NCBI GenBank assembly: GCA_023362775.1
Contig: JALMGJ010000004.1
Location: 52,353,298 to 52,417,297, forward strand
Length of the DNA stretch: 64,000 nt
From: Charina bottae
Lineage: Eukaryota; Chordata; Lepidosauria; Squamata; Charinaidae
Direction: 5' to 3'
Part shown: positions 22,867-34,559 of the stretch, in pieces
Layout: each line of letters begins with the position of its first letter
Numbering within the stretch: position 1 is the stretch's first letter
Notes under the pieces: model-generated
Told to the model about the DNA's origin: nothing
The model's input: the letters and a program-made list of their open reading frames with translations, nothing else
Databases searched by the model: none
Program-made: the position numbers and the translations under genes

Positions 22867-24676
22867 ATACCAACATTACATCATTTTATAAAAATTCTCC
22901 TTAAGATTATAACAGTTTTTCAATCCAGGAAGAACTCTCAAACTTGCAGTGAAAGAGTTACCTGCCCTATCCTGAAACAAGCAGGCCTTTTTGTGTGAAA
23001 TTTGTATTAGAAGTTACTTGCTAAAATGTGGGCCTGCCATAATTGCTGCATTAGCAATTCAAGAGGAATGTTTACACTCATAAAAAAAAACCCTAGCAAT
23101 TTAACATTACATTCTAAATTAATTGAAATATGCTTTTATGGGGCCAAAATATATAGATACTAAATTCTTAATTAGCATTGGTTCTGGTAGCATCATCATT
23201 CAAGATGCTGTTACGTCTAAAGATGCATCTGTACATTACTGAAAACTTTTTCACGAAAACCAACAAGGCTGGAAAATGCGGTAATGAAAAATGAGAGATC
23301 ACAAATATTGTGCAGGAAAGGAAAGCATTTTATTTAGCTGTGGGAAATAGCAGGACCAATCGAAACAAAGGGGACCTGCCACAAATTGTCACTGCCCAAA
23401 CAATTCTTTCAGCTAATTCTTTCTGTTATGCTTCTTTTTTCCAAGACTATCTGTGCTTGCCTACAAAAGGACTCATGCCTGAAGGACGTGTCTGCTAATA
23501 AAACATGAGTAGAAACGTGTTACAAATTGGAAGAGGTTAATGAAAGCCTCCCTGGCAGATCACTCAGGAAAGGATAATTACTAGGTGCTCAGCAATAAGG
23601 CTGAACCTTTGGCTCATTTTAGTCTGTCCAGGTGGGAGATTTTAGTTCTCTGATTTGACCATGGACTTCTTCTCCCTTCAGCCCAGCCTAGGAAAAATAG
23701 AAAGGCAGGCAGGTGCTTGAATCTTCCTGCTCAAGACCCTTAATATATCTTGTGCCAATCTTGAAACACCAATACCTGTTCAGCCGAATAGTCTTGCCTG
23801 TGGGAAAGAGTTTAATGGAGAAAAATATTTTTCAACCATAAACCCCAATCTCTTGATATAAAAAAGAGTTAATGGGAAAAAGGAACATACAGGGGAAAAT
23901 GAGGGAGGTCAACATGTAAACACACAGAAGTCTAAATAAAATCAATATAGTCAGCCTAGCTAAACCAGTTACTTACTCCTTGTCTGAAAAAATCTTGGCT
24001 TTCAGTACATGTTAATTTATGGTAGAGAGAATGAATGGGAGGGATCAGATGGGCTTCCAGCTTGCTTATTGTTAGGCAAATCTTCCTGCTGCTGCTCCCT
24101 TCTTCTTACTATCTTCAGTCTAACAACTCTTTGGTTGAATGATAAGGGCACTGAGTAGTTTTCACCAGCTGTGCCATTTTATAATAAAGCTGTTCAGGCC
24201 GCTTTACATGGGATAATTTCACCATATGCTTTAGGGGATACTATTTTTCTTTATTCAAAATTAGAGATTTATCATAGAAACCCTTTGGAACCAGTGAGTA
24301 CATTTGGAATATTGAAAAAAATATCCGAGGCACTCCCCAAATGGCTGTTATTCAGAAAATGGCTGCTCTATCAGTGGCCAGACCAGTTGCATACCATCCC
24401 TTCACGAGGAGCCAAACGTGAGATTTCTCTTTTGCTCCAATGCTGCTCTTCCCTGGATGATCTCCGCCACTGCAGTGTTGCCTTTTTGTCTGTGCAGGTG
24501 GACAAATCTCCCAGACAAATCATTCAGCTGCAGCCAGCCAGCCACTCACTGTATTTTCTTGTCTAAGAGTGTCAGTGGCACGCTATGGGAAAAAAGCATT
24601 CCTGTAAGTAATTATGATGCTGGAGACTGGCTTTTATTTCCAGCATGCCAATTTTCACGTTAAAAACAAGTTGTAT
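22867..24676. other. unassigned DNA
   Basis: No repeat is identified. A 131-aa frame at 24171-24566 shows no motif I know, and I do not call it a gene. Confidence 0.45.
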
Positions 24677-24872
24677 TTTTATTTATTTATTGTGCCTTCC
24701 AGTCAGTGTTGACTCCTGGCAACTGCTTGGACTAGTCCCTGCAGTTTTCTTGGCAAGATTTTATTGCCTCCTTCCTAGGGCTGAGAGAGAGTGACTGGCC
24801 CAAGGACACCCAGCTGACTTTGTGTCTGAGGTGGGACTAGAACTCACAATTCCTGGCATGTATCAAGTGAAT
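24677..24872 (-). mobile_element. tRNA/CORE-type SINE (tail type B), head-truncated
   Basis: On the minus strand it contains box B GAGTTCTAGTCCCACC, GGGTGTCCTTGGGCCAGTCA and CTTGCCAAGAAAACTGCAGG, and ends ACTGGAAGGCACAATAAATA. It is the same family as 14718-14944. The A box is missing. Confidence 0.75.
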
Positions 24873-26544
24873 TGCTTGTAGGCCCATTGCAGCCTATGGG
24901 CACCATGCTACCTACATGCAGTATTTACTGTATACAGAAGTTAGTTCTCTGTGGGTAATTTCTATTCTCTTAAACAAGGATACAACAAATCACAGCATAG
25001 AAAGCTGCCAGAGACCTTTCAGAGTGACCTAATATTCCATACTAATGCATAAAAGTTGAAAATAGATTACAACATTTTAAAGGCTTGTACCTGTTGTTGG
25101 CATAGCATCTCTAGAAGAGATGTTTAGAAATAGGTTGGTTGATACAACATACAACAGAAAATTCATATGATCATCAGGCCCTTTGAACCTGTGGAATCCA
25201 CCCAGGCACACATGGCCATATCAGGAACAGTCCATGGACTTGGAGCCAGCTCAGATATTACAGTGCAGAGGTGAACAACTTTGGGAAAGAAACACTGCAT
25301 TCAGTGCTGTATGGCGTGCCAAGAGCTTCATTCAACAGTGGATGTGGGTGTAGAAAAGAGGGGGGCCAAAAGGCAAAGTGGGTGGAGCTAGAGCAAGAGC
25401 AGGATATAAATTAATATTTAATAAATGAAACATGAAATTAATAAATTGTAGCATCAGAGGGGCTATAAGTGGTTTATGGGCTTTAGGTTGCCCCACATTT
25501 CCATCTGAAAAAGCAATGGTAGTTGAGATGCTCTGAGTGCTTACTGGAATTACTGTGCAATTAATAATGTGATGGCAATACAATGGCTAGCAAACGTATA
25601 GTACCATGATTTTTCAGAGGCAGGAATACACATAAAATGTATGAGGAAACTGCCAGATCGCGCTCTCTCTCTCTTCATTCTGTTTTAGTAAGTGAAGCTT
25701 GTACTTTGCAAACATGCATATGTGTGTCTAGTATATGTATATGGCAGTAGCTCCTTCTCCATATCTAAATCAGAAGAGGGAATAGGATTTCACAACCCTA
25801 CCTATAATTTAATTTTAATTTCAGTGAGATGCTGTTCGGTTCTATGTAACATATCTCTTGTTCTAATCATTGAGTTAGAGAAATTCCACATTTACAGTTA
25901 TCTTGTAAACTAGGATGGGGAACCTGTGGCTTTGCAGCTGTTGCTGAACTACAACTCAGCATATACGGATACATTTTCCTTCTCAATTCTCCTAAAAGAG
26001 TTAACCTCTTTAAACAATTATTTACCTGGGTTACATTCCATATGATGGGGAGGGTAAGTCTTAATTGGGGAACCTGTTGTACAGGCTTCCCATGTGGCTG
26101 GCTGATTTGGTTTATTTATATAAAGTTATAATCTTAATTTTTTTCTCAAATAATATTTAAGTGATTTGAATCATTGTATGGCAAGGTTTTTAAAGTGCAC
26201 AAACTTGCTAATATATCTTAAACAATTGCTGTATGACATTTCAGTTTCCAGAGTAACTTGAAAAACCCTGAGACGTTGGGATAGACTTCCAGCCTTTTTG
26301 TAGGCAGGGAATACTAAAAGTCTCCTTACGGTAGAACTTGGCAATGTATGCACCAGATTTCAGTTTCCTAATTTCTTTTTGGGGAAGGTGGTGGAGAAAA
26401 TGGTTGGGTTGCAGATGCAACAGGACCTGGAGGAAACAGATTATCTGTACCCATTTCATCCGGGTTTCAGGCCTGAGTTTAGCATGGAGATAGCATTGAT
26501 GATACTTAGATGACTTCTAGTGGGACCAGAAGAGGGATGCATAT
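24873..26544. other. unassigned DNA with a small repeat scrap
   Basis: The only repeat seen is at 25912-25966 (GGGGAACCTGTGGC ... CTGAACTACAACTC), which resembles the end of a dispersed MITE. No gene is visible. Confidence 0.4.
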
Positions 26545-26797
26545 TTATTTATTTTATTTTATTTATTTTATATCCCACCTTTATTATTTTTATAAATAAC
26601 TCAAGGCGGCGAACATACCTATTACTCCTTCCTCCTCCCATTTTCCCCACAATAACAACAACCCTGTGAGGTGAGTTGGGCTGAGAGAGAGTGACTGGCC
26701 CAAGGTCACCCAGCCGGCTTTCATGCCTAAGGCGGGACTAGAACTCACAGACTCCTGGTTTCTAGCCCAGCACCTTAACCACTAGACCAAACTGGCT
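26545..26797 (-). mobile_element. tRNA/CORE-type SINE (tail type A), near full length
   Basis: The minus strand reads GCCAGTTTGGTCTAGTGG as the head, box B GAGTTCTAGTCCCGCC, core GGGTGACCTTGGGCCAGTCA, then CCTCACAGGGTTGTTG, GTATGTTCGCCGCCTTGAG and AATAATAAAGGTGGGATA, then an A/T-rich tail. The tail resembles L2/CR1-type LINE 3' ends. Confidence 0.85.
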
Positions 26798-27384
26798 ATG
26801 CGAAAGGGGTGGAGCTTGCATCATGATGTCACATGATAGCTGCCTTCATTATGGTCCCCCTTTCCACCCATGGACCCTACCTGTAAATTCACCTTCATGT
26901 TCTGCAACACAAAAAGGACATTATGAAAACATAAGCAGCAAACTAATGCTGCCCAGTTCTGAGTTAATGAATGGAGCTAGTGTAAATACTTACTCCACTG
27001 GGCTCTTGCCTACTTCTCAATTGTTCCAGAGGTGTTTGTCAGAAATTTTTCCTGGTGATTGTGCCTTTTTAAATAAACTAAACAGAAAAAATGTGTATTC
27101 CTCCCTCAGGGAGCTGTTCTCAGCATAGGAGAGTCTTTTTCCTGTTCAAAGATGGTAATTTGAATTAGATTCAGATAAGGCTATTTTGTGAATGCAAATA
27201 TGAATATAATTAATACAAGAGGGGAAACAGATAATACAGCTTTCTGATGATTATGTGGTTAAGATTACTATATAAAATGGTTTCGCATTAATGAAAAAGG
27301 CAAAAACCCTCAAAGACAGCATCTTACCATACAAATACTCTTGCAACGCATCAGCTATGAATAGTCTCCTGATCATAAATAAAT
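26798..27384. other. unassigned DNA
   Basis: Only a motif-free 101-aa frame (26823-27128) is present. Confidence 0.45.
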
Positions 27385-27470
27385 TATATATATATATACA
27401 GTGCGTGTGCGTGTGCGTGTGCATGTGCATGTGTATATACACACACACAAACAGAGAGAGATAGAGAGAG
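27385..27470 (+). repeat. compound (TA)n(TGCG)n(CA)n(GA)n microsatellite
   Basis: The tracts run TATATATATATATA, GTGCGTGTGCGTGTGC, ATACACACACACA and GAGAGAGATAGAGAGAG. Confidence 0.9.
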
Positions 27471-27906
27471 TGTTACAAAGGGGAGGCATGAAGAATACAA
27501 ATATATACATTACAAAGAACCTTTCCATCATGTGATTTATTACGGCAACTCAATAGGTATCATCCATTTTGTCACATTCTTATAATTTAAAGGGAAGAAC
27601 CTACAATTTCCAGTAGGCTGCATTTTTGGAAAAATCAATCAAATAATTTGCATATTGTAAATATTGGACCCCTGGAGAGATAATTTGCCTGCAGTGTCTC
27701 ATTCCTTTAAATGAGCCCCCCTCCCAAATCAGAAAAATGAAACTGTTTCTTAAAACCCAATATCTAGGTAACAGTTTAATAATGCAAAATAAAACGTGAG
27801 ATTATATTTTCATTATTCAAAGCCAGCTGCAAGCTGAAGTTACATTGTTTTGTAGAAAACAGTTCAAGGAAAAGCTCTGAATTCAGAAGATTCAAAGTTG
27901 GGGTAC

Positions 27907-28367
27907 TGTGAGGATCGTAGCCTTAAATCCTAATATCAGTAACTTTCACCAGGAGCCATTTAAGCCAAAGGGGAAAACTGTTTATTACAACAAGTATGCA
28001 TAAATCAAAGTTGAAGTTACGAATGAAAAAGCCCGCGCAAAGTTTCAATTAAATCATGCCCACTCTCTAACATTCCAGCCCAATCCAGCGTCATCAATCT
28101 CCAGTACTTTCCTCCTTGATTTTATCTCCTCCCCTTTTCTGTTCACTTGCAGACATTCTCAGATGATAAGAATGGTGCTGACCTTGACAGTCTGTTTCAG
28201 TTCTGTTTCTCTAACGACTGCACTGGAATGTGCCCAATCCACCCCCTTTCCCCATCTACTCTACATCAATCTATCTCTAATCCTACACGTATCTGCCCCT
28301 TAATTGTATGGCAGGATGTGGAATTCGAACCCAGTTGTTTGCTGTGTTCGTAATCCACATTGTGACA
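27907..28367 (-). mobile_element. 461-bp solo LTR, family 2
   Basis: It is flanked by perfect 5-bp duplications GGTAC (27902-27906 and 28368-28372). On the minus strand it begins TGTCACAATGTGG and ends ...GATCCTCACA, so it has TG...CA ends. A minus-strand AATAAA (within TGTTTATTACA on the plus strand) lies about 75 bp from the 3' end. These are LTR hallmarks of an endogenous retrovirus or Ty3/Gypsy element. No internal coding region is adjacent, so it is a solo LTR. Confidence 0.75.
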
Positions 28368-28373
28368 GGTACC

Positions 28374-28441
28374 ATATCTAGGCTGCAAAAATCCAGAGGC
28401 CACTAGATGGCAGCAAAGATTATTTTTTGCAGCCCAGATAT
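28374..28441. repeat. small palindrome with a CTCF-like motif in its loop
   Basis: ATATCTAGGCTGCAAAAA (28374-28391) pairs with TTTTTTGCAGCCCAGATAT (28423-28441). The loop holds CCACTAGATGGCAGCA. It looks like a tiny MITE-like unit. Confidence 0.6.
28400..28415 (+). promoter_or_regulatory. CTCF-like motif
   Basis: CCACTAGATGGCAGCA agrees closely with the core vertebrate CTCF consensus (CCAC-AG-GGC with the tolerated AGATGGC variant). Binding is not shown. Confidence 0.45.
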
Positions 28442-28708
28442 TGTATGCCTAACATAAAAATTATTCTGGTCTCAGCTCTATGTTAGTAAACATATTTGTG
28501 CATTTTCTGAGGCCCTGTGATACTACTTGTATTTGCTTATAATTATAATATATTATAATACTAAGTGGCAATCTCTCTCTGGTGTGGCTGTGAGCAGGAG
28601 ATGGAATACTTTTACTTTTGTTTTCAACTCATTTAACTTCTCATTGGCTGGGGTCAAACAATATGTTAACCCCATGGTTACCAGATCTGGGCTGCTAAAT
28701 CCAGACAA

Positions 28709-28724
28709 CCATCAGATGGCAGCA
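28709..28724 (+). promoter_or_regulatory. CTCF-like motif
   Basis: CCATCAGATGGCAGCA lies in the left arm of the palindrome and faces the minus-strand motif 27 bp downstream. Confidence 0.35.
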
Positions 28725-28750
28725 AAGCCGTGATGTTTTCCATAGCCTTT

Positions 28751-28766
28751 TGCTGCTATCTAGTGG
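28751..28766 (-). promoter_or_regulatory. CTCF-like motif
   Basis: The reverse complement is CCACTAGATAGCAGCA, one base from the 28400 motif. It is convergent with the plus-strand motif at 28709. Confidence 0.35.
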
Positions 28767-29035
28767 TCATCCCAATATTTGTACTCCAGATTTGTTACTG
28801 CAACTAATGCTACACCCAGATTAATTAAATATAATTGTTGAATTCATATAATATGTGATGCCTCAAAAAATAAGCTGTATGATGACCTAGTGTAAAAGCT
28901 TGGTTCACACCATATGATAAGGAAATGTCTGTGTTCTCTCAACAAAGCAAACCACAAACTAGCAACCCTAATTTAGCCTAACCTAGTTTAATGTGTGAAT
29001 AGCATTTTATTCTATTAGAATAGATACTAGCAGAA

Positions 29036-29543
29036 TAGAATACTAGCAGAACGCATCCACGAACACCAACTAGCAGTCAGAAGACATGATGAAAACTCCT
29101 TAATCTCACAACACATGGACAGACTTAACCATACTTTCAACTGGGAAACTGTGAGCATATTAGACCAGGCCAAATCCAAAAATGCTAGAGAATTCCTGGA
29201 AGCTTGGCACTCAGACAAAGCAGCCATCAACAGACACATAGAGGTTAACAACATTTACATACCATTCATAAGAGACAATAGAATAGCCAGAAGACCAGAA
29301 CACCCCTGGGCCAGTAATCAACAACAAGATATGCATAGATTAACAGCAAGATTAGCAGCAGAGGAGCAATCAAACAACACAATAGACCTTAATCAAGGAA
29401 CTATTAACTCAGTCAATCACCCAAACAGCACACAACAGCCCAATCAAGGAACTACCAAGGAGAGTACAAGACCCCCACCAACACAGGCAGGACAAGCCAG
29501 GGTATATAAACAGACAGCAAGTTCCACTCCCTTTTCGCACTGA
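29036..29543 (+). pseudogene. PLE GIY-YIG endonuclease, C-terminal fragment
   Basis: The frame reads LAERIHEHQLAVRRHDENS, then ISQHMDRLNHTFNWETVSIL and AREFLEAWHSDKAAINRHI. The order R-EH-AVRRHD, H...H-FNW and EAW corresponds to the conserved second half of the PLE GIY-YIG endonuclease. The GIY and YIG strands and the whole reverse transcriptase are missing because of 5' truncation. After NNIYIPF the sequence is a low-complexity Asn/Gln/Thr-rich tail. The frame stays open to the terminal repeat. It is non-functional alone. Confidence 0.75.
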
Positions 29544-29583
29544 AGATGTTGCCTAGCCTGGCAATGAAACGTCTGCATGAAAA
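29532..29583 (+). ncRNA. hammerhead-like ribozyme motif, PLE 3' terminal repeat
   Basis: CTGAAGA (29540-29546), stem II TTGCC/GGCAA, GAAACGTC (29566-29573) and stem I GCA/TGC are all preserved. This copy sits at the end of a recognisable PLE coding region, which ties the motif to the PLE family. Confidence 0.55.
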
Positions 29584-29627
29584 CAACAAGGCTCAGAGAG
29601 CACCAAAGACTCCCCAATAGCATTTTA

Positions 29628-30029
29628 GCCTAGCTTAATCATTATGGCTGAAATTAAATAAGGAGAACTAGTCCTAACTATGTCTACTGTTCCTGGACAA
29701 AACATAATGTGTATTCAGATATTTCACTTTCAAGTGTAAGTGAAAGCTATTGATCCTTTCTTCTATGCTTTCCTGTTATATATGAACCAGGCCAAGTGGG
29801 TCATTCTTGACCAAGGGGCACCTATTCCACTCTATTTCATTGGTTCTTTCTATACTTCTAATGGTCAATATTCACATCATATAGGGGATGGAGGGTATTC
29901 CGGAATCATTTATTAACATTCCAGAATCTTATGATATCCAATAAGATTGATCCATGGTTTGGTCCCTTGCCTACTTCTGCATATATTTGAATGTAGATTA
30001 GGAAAAGAAGTGTGCTTACCAATAGAAGA
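29628..30029. other. unassigned DNA
   Basis: No feature is recognised. Frames here run into the PLE repeat that follows. Confidence 0.5.
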
Positions 30030-30222
30030 AAATATATGTAGCTCAGGGTTGAACTGTGGAGTCCTTGGTGCTCTCTGAGCTTGGTTGTTTGCTTGCAGAT
30101 GTTTTGTATATAAACAGAGAGCAAACCCCACTCCCTTCTAACACTGAATATGTTGCCTAGTTGGGCAATGAAAGGTCTGCAAGCAAACAACCAAGCTCAG
30201 AGAGCACCAAGAACTCCACAGA
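30030..30222. mobile_element. decayed PLE terminal-repeat palindrome
   Basis: It starts TAGCTCAGGGTTGAACTG like the element at 17578. The left arm (about 30057-30103) is short, and the right arm is longer: ATATAAACAGAGAGCAAACC, then the core and AGCTCAGAGAGCACCAAG. The hammerhead core has decayed (CTGAATA and GAAAGGTC). One arm has therefore lost its inner half. Confidence 0.7.
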
Positions 30223-33200
30223 AGTATGCTTGTTTTATAGAAAGTGAATAACATGGATGCAATATGTTTTTTTTTTCTTTTTCTTTTTTTTTATCAACCA
30301 TTGCCAGTTCCTTATTGTCATCACTCAAGTTCTTAGTCTGAGTATCAAGAGCAATGATGGCTCACCTCTCAGTGGGAATAATTGGAATTGCAAATCTTGT
30401 TAAGAATGGCATAGTGTCATCAGAGATAAGCATTTGTCATTCTGTAAACCCAGGGCTGCCAGCAGCCCATCATTTTTAAGTGCAGGGTATACTGACTGGA
30501 AACATGCACCAGAAAAGAGCAAAGAGTTTTCCAAACATGCTCAGTCACAAACTGATAAATATGCTATAAGCTAAATGTCTAGAACAAAGGAAGACAGAGT
30601 TAATAAAGAGAACAATTCAGAAAAAAAATGTCCATTGAAACAGTAGATAACAATAGATACAAGTGTGTTGCTGAAGAAATCCAATTTTTGGCTGTCAATC
30701 AGTAGTCCTTCAGTGGTGACTCAGGTTGTGAAGAAGCAGGGCTCAATGCAGATGACCTCTTTCTGCCCTGATTCTAATGTGCTGTTAGAAAAAATGCAAG
30801 CAATCGTGAAAAAAAACCCTGCAAATGCTAAATATAATTCAGAATTAATTTCCAGAATGAAAGTATCCACATTGTACCTTTATATAAAAAAAATATGAAG
30901 CAAGTTTTTGAAACTATTTATATTTCTTTTTTGGCTGTTGAGAGAAGAGACAGTCAAGGTATTAAGGATGTAGCAGTTGATATGTTATACCTTATGAAAC
31001 ATTGCTATTTTAGAGTTTCATTCACAAAGTGCACAAAATATAACAACAGAAATTATGATAACGCTGACTGACTTGCAATTTGGGGTGTCCAAATTTGAAT
31101 CTCCCCAAAACTCAATGAAAGGAATTTGTTTCTTTATTGCTGTAATCACCAATTCAATTTGCTAATTGTGCAACTGAAGCTATACCAGAAGTGAAGGAAT
31201 TATTTGAATGTGTGAACAATTGTATGTGTGTGCTTTTTAAATAAGGGACATGTTGCTCAGATTTATAAAGACATTTTTAAGATGTCTGTTTGTTAGTGGT
31301 CTAGCCGCTTAGATTCAATTAATGTTACAAATTCAGATGAGTTCATTCTTTCCACATTCAGAGCAGTAAACCTATCTTTCTCTTCTGAAAAATTTGGTCA
31401 TCTAAAAACTGAGTTTCTTGACCAACTTGGTCAGACCAGTTCTGTCTCTTTTTTCTTACTGAATGTATTTTTAAAGTATTGGAATATCTGAAATTTGTGA
31501 ATTACAGCCAAGATCTTGGATACTGAGGCATCCTTAAAATGCATTGCCAGTTGGAGGGAATGGGAATTGATTAAGTTTTCAGTAGCACTTATGAAACTGC
31601 CAAGAAAGAATGAGAATCTATTCATCATGAAGTACAGTGAAAATGTCCTATTCATAAACTCCCAAAACATTTTTATGATGTGATTGTTGATGGTGGGATT
31701 AACTTGAATGAAAGTGTAAAAATGAAATGAGTTCAGAAGCCTTTACAGTACTGTAATATAGACTATTGTGTTGGTGAATTCAAAAACAGAGTCAAAGAGA
31801 AACCATAATGTAATTATAGCAGCATACATGCATGGGCAACAAGTGGATTTAAATTTCTTATTAAAGTAAAATTGTTATTAGTGCAGCTTTTAAAGGATAT
31901 TACAAAGTATGGGTCTGTGTTTCCTGGGATTAGATTTTTGGTTGAAGCTGTGTTAACAATTCCAAGTGGTACTGAAACAGATGTTATTCCTCTTATTTAA
32001 CACCAGTTTTACAGTACATCCACAAACATTGTCCATGTAATGTTTTCATAGTCTCTGCATCTTAGTTATGTTAAATTTGCTGTAACTCATGTTCAGTTTA
32101 TTTCAGGAGGGGTCAAAGGTCATGAGGTCTTTATAAAACTTAACTGCCTGCCAGGTAGGGCTTGAGATGTTTGCTGTAGCATGGAATCTGGCATAGCATT
32201 GCCCATTACCAGTCATATATACCAGTTTGTTTAAAGTAAACTTGTTGCAAACCAGCATTAGTTGTGGATTTTCTTTGAATTAGCTTTCTGCCCAGATGGA
32301 CAAGGATGTCCAAGCTGGTGCATAATAGTCAATGCTTCATAAACATAAATCTCATCTTGTTCTTCTAAGTTATAATAAAGACATCAAGAGCACTGGCTTT
32401 GGATGAACTTGTTCTGAATATTGCAGCATCCAAATCCAGAGGACGTACTATGAACAATGCAGTGTAATAGCTTCAGTAATCTAGAATGCCAAAGTGAACC
32501 AGAATGCCACATACACTATAACTCACTGATTCTCTATAATCATATTTGACTGTAGTTACAACCTCCAATTGATCGGTGAATAACTCTTTAAAATATATTT
32601 TATTTCTAAAATGTAGGCTTAGTTCTGTGGAAAAATTCTTGAGCCATAATACAACTCTCAGTTAATTAGAGAACCCTCCAATTATCATACATATTGGATA
32701 ACAGGACTATTTTCTACAGTGGATTGATTTTCTTTGGGTAATGTTTTTACCTTTTTGTTAAATGGTACAATGGAATTCAATGCAACATAGAATATTTGAC
32801 ATAGAATATTTTAAAAAAACTTTTTACTTAATAGTGCATGCCCCATTAGATATGTAGATCTGACTAATTTACAAGAAGTGATAGAACTTGGCTTAATTTT
32901 AGAGAAGTTTGATTCGAGTTCTCCATAAGCACAAAGATTTCCTGTCTTATTCTTTCTTATTTCTCTTGTAATTCCTGAAAAGGCTGTCATGAGATCTATG
33001 GGACATTGATAATGACATAGATTATGGAACAGGAGCAGCAATTAGACAGGACAAATCTGCAATTCCCTCTTCATAAGCACCTTCTATTAATTAAAGAAGC
33101 CCCTTAGATCACAGCCCCAGTGTATTTTGTGCTTGCAGATCTACGATTTCTATCAATTTTTCCTTATTGCAAATTTCACGCCATTTGGGCAGATCCTCTA

Positions 33201-34282
33201 CCCTTAGGAGTAAATATGGGTGAGATTATTCAGGATGCTTTAGTGGGGTGCTGTAATTTCACTCATGCATCCTGGATGGAAGCATATGTGTTCAACAAAT
33301 GTGTAGTACATGAAAATTGATGCATGTCTCCTGGTGTTCCTATAGTACTAGTTTCATAGGAAAACATACTGGAATACTTGTTTAATAGCCTAGGTCCAAA
33401 CACTGGTTTATGGCGATTACTTTCAAGAATTGTATGAGATACGTATTGAGTCATTAACAGTACTTTTGTCTAGGAAGCCTAGAATGAAGGAAACTTCTCA
33501 CAAGTGAGCTAGGACTAAATCTATTGAAATGAAATTATTTCTCAGTAATCTTGTTTAAGGTCAAGCTGTCCTTACAAGTTGTTCACTGTTAGTTTGCCCT
33601 ACATACAATATGCTTGCTCAAAAATAAATCCCACCAAATTTAGTATAATGGCACTTTATTGCCAGAATAGCTTAACTATTGCTGATTGTGGCTAATCTGA
33701 GCAATGTGTAATACTTTCCATTTTGCTTTCCTATCCCATAGAAAGATAATGTTCAATCATTAGATCCCCTTTTGCTACAAACCATTGCAATTTAAAGTTT
33801 TGATTATTGTAGGAATGATTCACAGCCAGGGTGGCACACTTTATACTCTATTTCAGGTTAGGCTAAAAGCTTATTTTCCGAGAAATCTGCAGATGGCTTT
33901 CTAGATTGTTGCATCTGTTTTCCAAACATGCAAGGGAGCATAAATCAGGCCTTCTTATCATGCAGTATGGATTCCTCATTGGGTCTGTCTTTGAGCACGG
34001 TTTAAAGGCTCCAGATGCTCATATCTTGTATTCACCTTGCATTTCAACCTAAGTTTAACTTCATATTCAGTAAAGCTTCAGTTTAATAGCCCTCCATTTA
34101 GTGAGTTTCATATGCAATGGATAAAATCTCTCCATATGCTGTATTCTTCTGCGCTTGCCATTTTATGCATGTGTAAATGCACAACTTATACATACAAAAA
34201 TCCTATTTAGATTTAGAGGGCATTATGGCTTCTAGGGATTTTTTTTTGCCTTTCTTTAATTAAAGAGAACTGAAAAAGTGGG
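30223..34282. other. 4-kb AT-rich stretch without recognised features
   Basis: It holds a T-rich run at about 30267-30293 and only short motif-free frames. This is the largest repeat-poor interval of the window, so conserved non-coding DNA, if any, would most likely be found here or at 57.5-59.5 kb. Confidence 0.45.
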
Positions 34283-34530
34283 GGAAATTTATTTATTTAT
34301 TTATTTTTATCCCACCTTTATTATTTTTATAAATAATTCAAGGTGGCGAACATACCTAATACTCCTTCCTCCTCCTATTTTCCCCACAACAACCCTGTGA
34401 GGTGTGTTGGGCTGAGAGAGAGTGACTGGCCCAAGGTCACCCAGCCAGCTTTCATGCCTAAGGCAGGACTAGAACTCACAGACTCCTGGTTTATAGCCCA
34501 GCACCTTAACCACTAGACCAAACTGGCTCT
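34283..34530 (-). mobile_element. tRNA/CORE-type SINE (tail type A), full length
   Basis: The minus strand runs from GAGCCAGTTTGGTCTAGTGG through CTGGGTGACCTTGGGCCAGT to AATAATAAAGGTGGGATAAA and (AAAT)n. It closely matches the copy at 26545-26797. Confidence 0.85.
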
Positions 34531-34559
34531 CAAATGCCAACAGAAATAGAAAAAAAAAG

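Larger units (their letters stand above)
28683..28796. repeat. palindromic repeat, two inverted arms of about 47 bp
   Basis: The left arm (AGATCTGGGCTG ... CAGATGGCAGCAAAGCC) and the reverse complement of the right arm (AATCTGGAGTAC ... TAGATAGCAGCAAAAGGC) align over about 47 bp. Each arm resembles the left half of the 28374 palindrome. Confidence 0.55.
29010..29615 (+). mobile_element. Penelope-like element, 5'-truncated 3' end
   Basis: Target duplications AATAGCATTTTA (12 bp, identical) lie at 28998-29009 and 29616-29627. The insert has an A/T-rich 5' junction with a short duplicated AGAATAGATACTAGCAGAAT motif, the end of a GIY-YIG-type endonuclease frame, and the terminal repeat that also forms the palindrome at 17578. 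Confidence 0.85.

Noticed and set aside
24171..24566. 131-codon frame
   Set aside because: No known motif, no supporting signals, and a length possible by chance.
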